From: Sulfurovum sp. TSL6
GTDB taxonomy: Bacteria; Campylobacterota; Campylobacteria; Campylobacterales; Sulfurovaceae
Assembly (NCBI RefSeq): GCF_019972115.1
Contig: NZ_BPFJ01000001.1
Span: forward strand, 558,001-622,000
Direction of reading: 5' to 3'
DNA length: 64,000 nt
Part shown: piece by piece, positions 63,377 to 64,000 of the stretch
Numbering within the stretch: position 1 is the stretch's first letter
How the letters are laid out: each line of letters opens with the position of its first letter
The notes under the pieces: generated by a model
What the model saw: the letters and a program-made list of their open reading frames with translations, nothing else
Told to the model about the DNA's origin: nothing
The model's database searches: none
Program-made: the position numbers and the translations under genes

Positions 63377-63688
63377 TTATTTTGTCAAAGATTCCATGGC
63401 CTTATTTTGCTCTTCCATCCGTTTGTTACCCTCAATGACCGACTTTCTGGACTTACCCATTGCATCAACTCGACTGTCTAAATAGGTATTTACAGGGTTT
63501 TGCAAAGTGTTGGAGATACTAAGTGCATCAACACGCCTCTTATAAGTATGTGCAGGAGTATCAAAAGAGGTTTTTTTAGAGGGTGGGGATTCTATACTAT
63601 TTGTATGATTATCTTCTATGTCATCTTTAGAGGTAGTAAAAACCATGATGCCTAAAATGATGAACAGAAGTATGCCAATCTTTTTCAC
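63377..63688 (-). CDS. Small exported or membrane-anchored hypothetical protein
   Basis: This is a 103-residue protein starting at GTG with AAAGGA 7 nt upstream. One hydrophobic N-terminal segment (IGILLFIILGIMVFTT) is followed by a hydrophilic tail rich in Ser, Asn and Lys with no recognised domain. Confidence 0.55.
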   Translation of the reverse strand: MKKIGILLFIILGIMVFTTSKDDIEDNHTNSIESPPSKKTSFDTPAHTYKRRVDALSISNTLQNPVNTYLDSRVDAMGKSRKSVIEGNKRMEEQNKAMESLTK

Positions 63689-63714
63689 GAGGGTTCCTTT
63701 ATGATGTGTATTTC

Positions 63715-64000
63715 TTATACTTGTTTGGATGATCGAATGAAAAGAACTGTCATGAAGATCATACCTATAAATACAGTGATAGAGAATAGTGCCAAATATG
63801 GGTCAATTGTTTCAAGAGAAACAAAATTCCCATAATATAAAAATAAGCCAATTACAACTCCAAGTGTTCCGACTTGATGAATATAAAATTGGGTAACAGA
63901 GAGTTTTGAGATCAGATTATTGAGCCATAGTTTGTGACACAAACCGTATATAAATGAGACAACAAAGCCAATGAGTAGGATATGTGCGTGCGTAACCAAA
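63715..64000 (-). CDS. Partial multi-span membrane protein running off the window
   Basis: This is the C-terminal ~94 residues of a protein whose start lies beyond the window edge. Hydrophobic segments and THAHILLIGFVVSFIYGL, with HAH followed by a Gly-containing helix, resemble a heme-copper-oxidase-subunit-I-like small family. This assignment is tentative. Confidence 0.45.
   Translation of the reverse strand, partial: LVTHAHILLIGFVVSFIYGLCHKLWLNNLISKLSVTQFYIHQVGTLGVVIGLFLYYGNFVSLETIDPYLALFSITVFIGMIFMTVLFIRSSKQV

Overview
The window looks like chromosomal DNA of a Campylobacterota bacterium, most likely a sulfur- or hydrogen-oxidising, Sulfurovum/Sulfurimonas-like lineage. It has low G+C and dense gene packing. 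The gene order tgt / RCK-domain protein / aroB / mscS / mtaB / ftsH-like / bioV (29797-38714) matches, as I recall it, the Helicobacter pylori HP0281-HP0287 block. Other lineage markers are BioV, the MagIII glycosylase, a RibBA with a degenerate second domain, and an E-type fumarate reductase / succinate dehydrogenase (flavoprotein, iron-sulfur and CCG-domain subunits). The species assignment is inference.

Layout. 1-1755 is the 3' end of an LVIVD-repeat protein. 1756-2440 holds gene relics: the 5' end of a second copy of the 5286 gene and an aldo/keto reductase remnant. 2452-5094 is a three-gene cassette: a small Tat-like-leader peptide, a PqqD-like/HPr-kinase-like fusion, and a nucleotidyltransferase. 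It looks like a peptide-modification system and is the best candidate here for something new. 5286-7751 has an uncharacterised conserved protein, a diguanylate cyclase and a secreted protein. 8326-10410 is a TetR operon with four operator palindromes spaced exactly 42 bp apart. 10449-11960 is a GC-rich orphan dCache gene lying between an intact DUF2238 gene and a broken copy of it. 12319-15517 has small exported proteins, a methyltransferase and two EF-hand paralogues sharing an upstream motif. 15849-20325 has a flavoprotein, a SulP transporter and two tandem rhodaneses.

20428-23357 (minus strand) has two small genes, mog, an SDR oxidoreductase, magIII and a Nudix hydrolase. 23614-29749 (plus strand) encodes ion and osmotic membrane functions: DUF2391, MgtC/DUF4010, a coupled small protein, a CPA1 antiporter, ChaB, an AI-2E exporter and a patatin. 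29797-37445 (minus) is the conserved bioV-to-RCK block; its FtsH homologue has lost the zinc-protease motif and its RCK gene has no standard start codon. tgt runs the other way. 38748-42643 mixes nucleotide metabolism with small unknown genes and relics. 42644-48953 has truD, gph, an FAD oxidoreductase and thiL.

49096-53938 is the respiratory/rTCA core: the E-type fumarate reductase genes preceded by a cysteine-less paralogue of the iron-sulfur subunit. 54166-55807 encodes a small membrane protein and an exported protein with eleven bacterial N-glycosylation sequons, nine of them spaced exactly seven residues apart. The rest holds superoxide reductase, a NifU-domain protein, a Sel1 protein, a family 4 uracil-DNA glycosylase, acs, ribBA, tRNA-Gln and tRNA-fMet, then small lipoprotein and membrane genes up to the window edge.

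No rRNA, CRISPR array or insertion sequence was found. All functional calls come from reading motifs by eye; no database search was possible.
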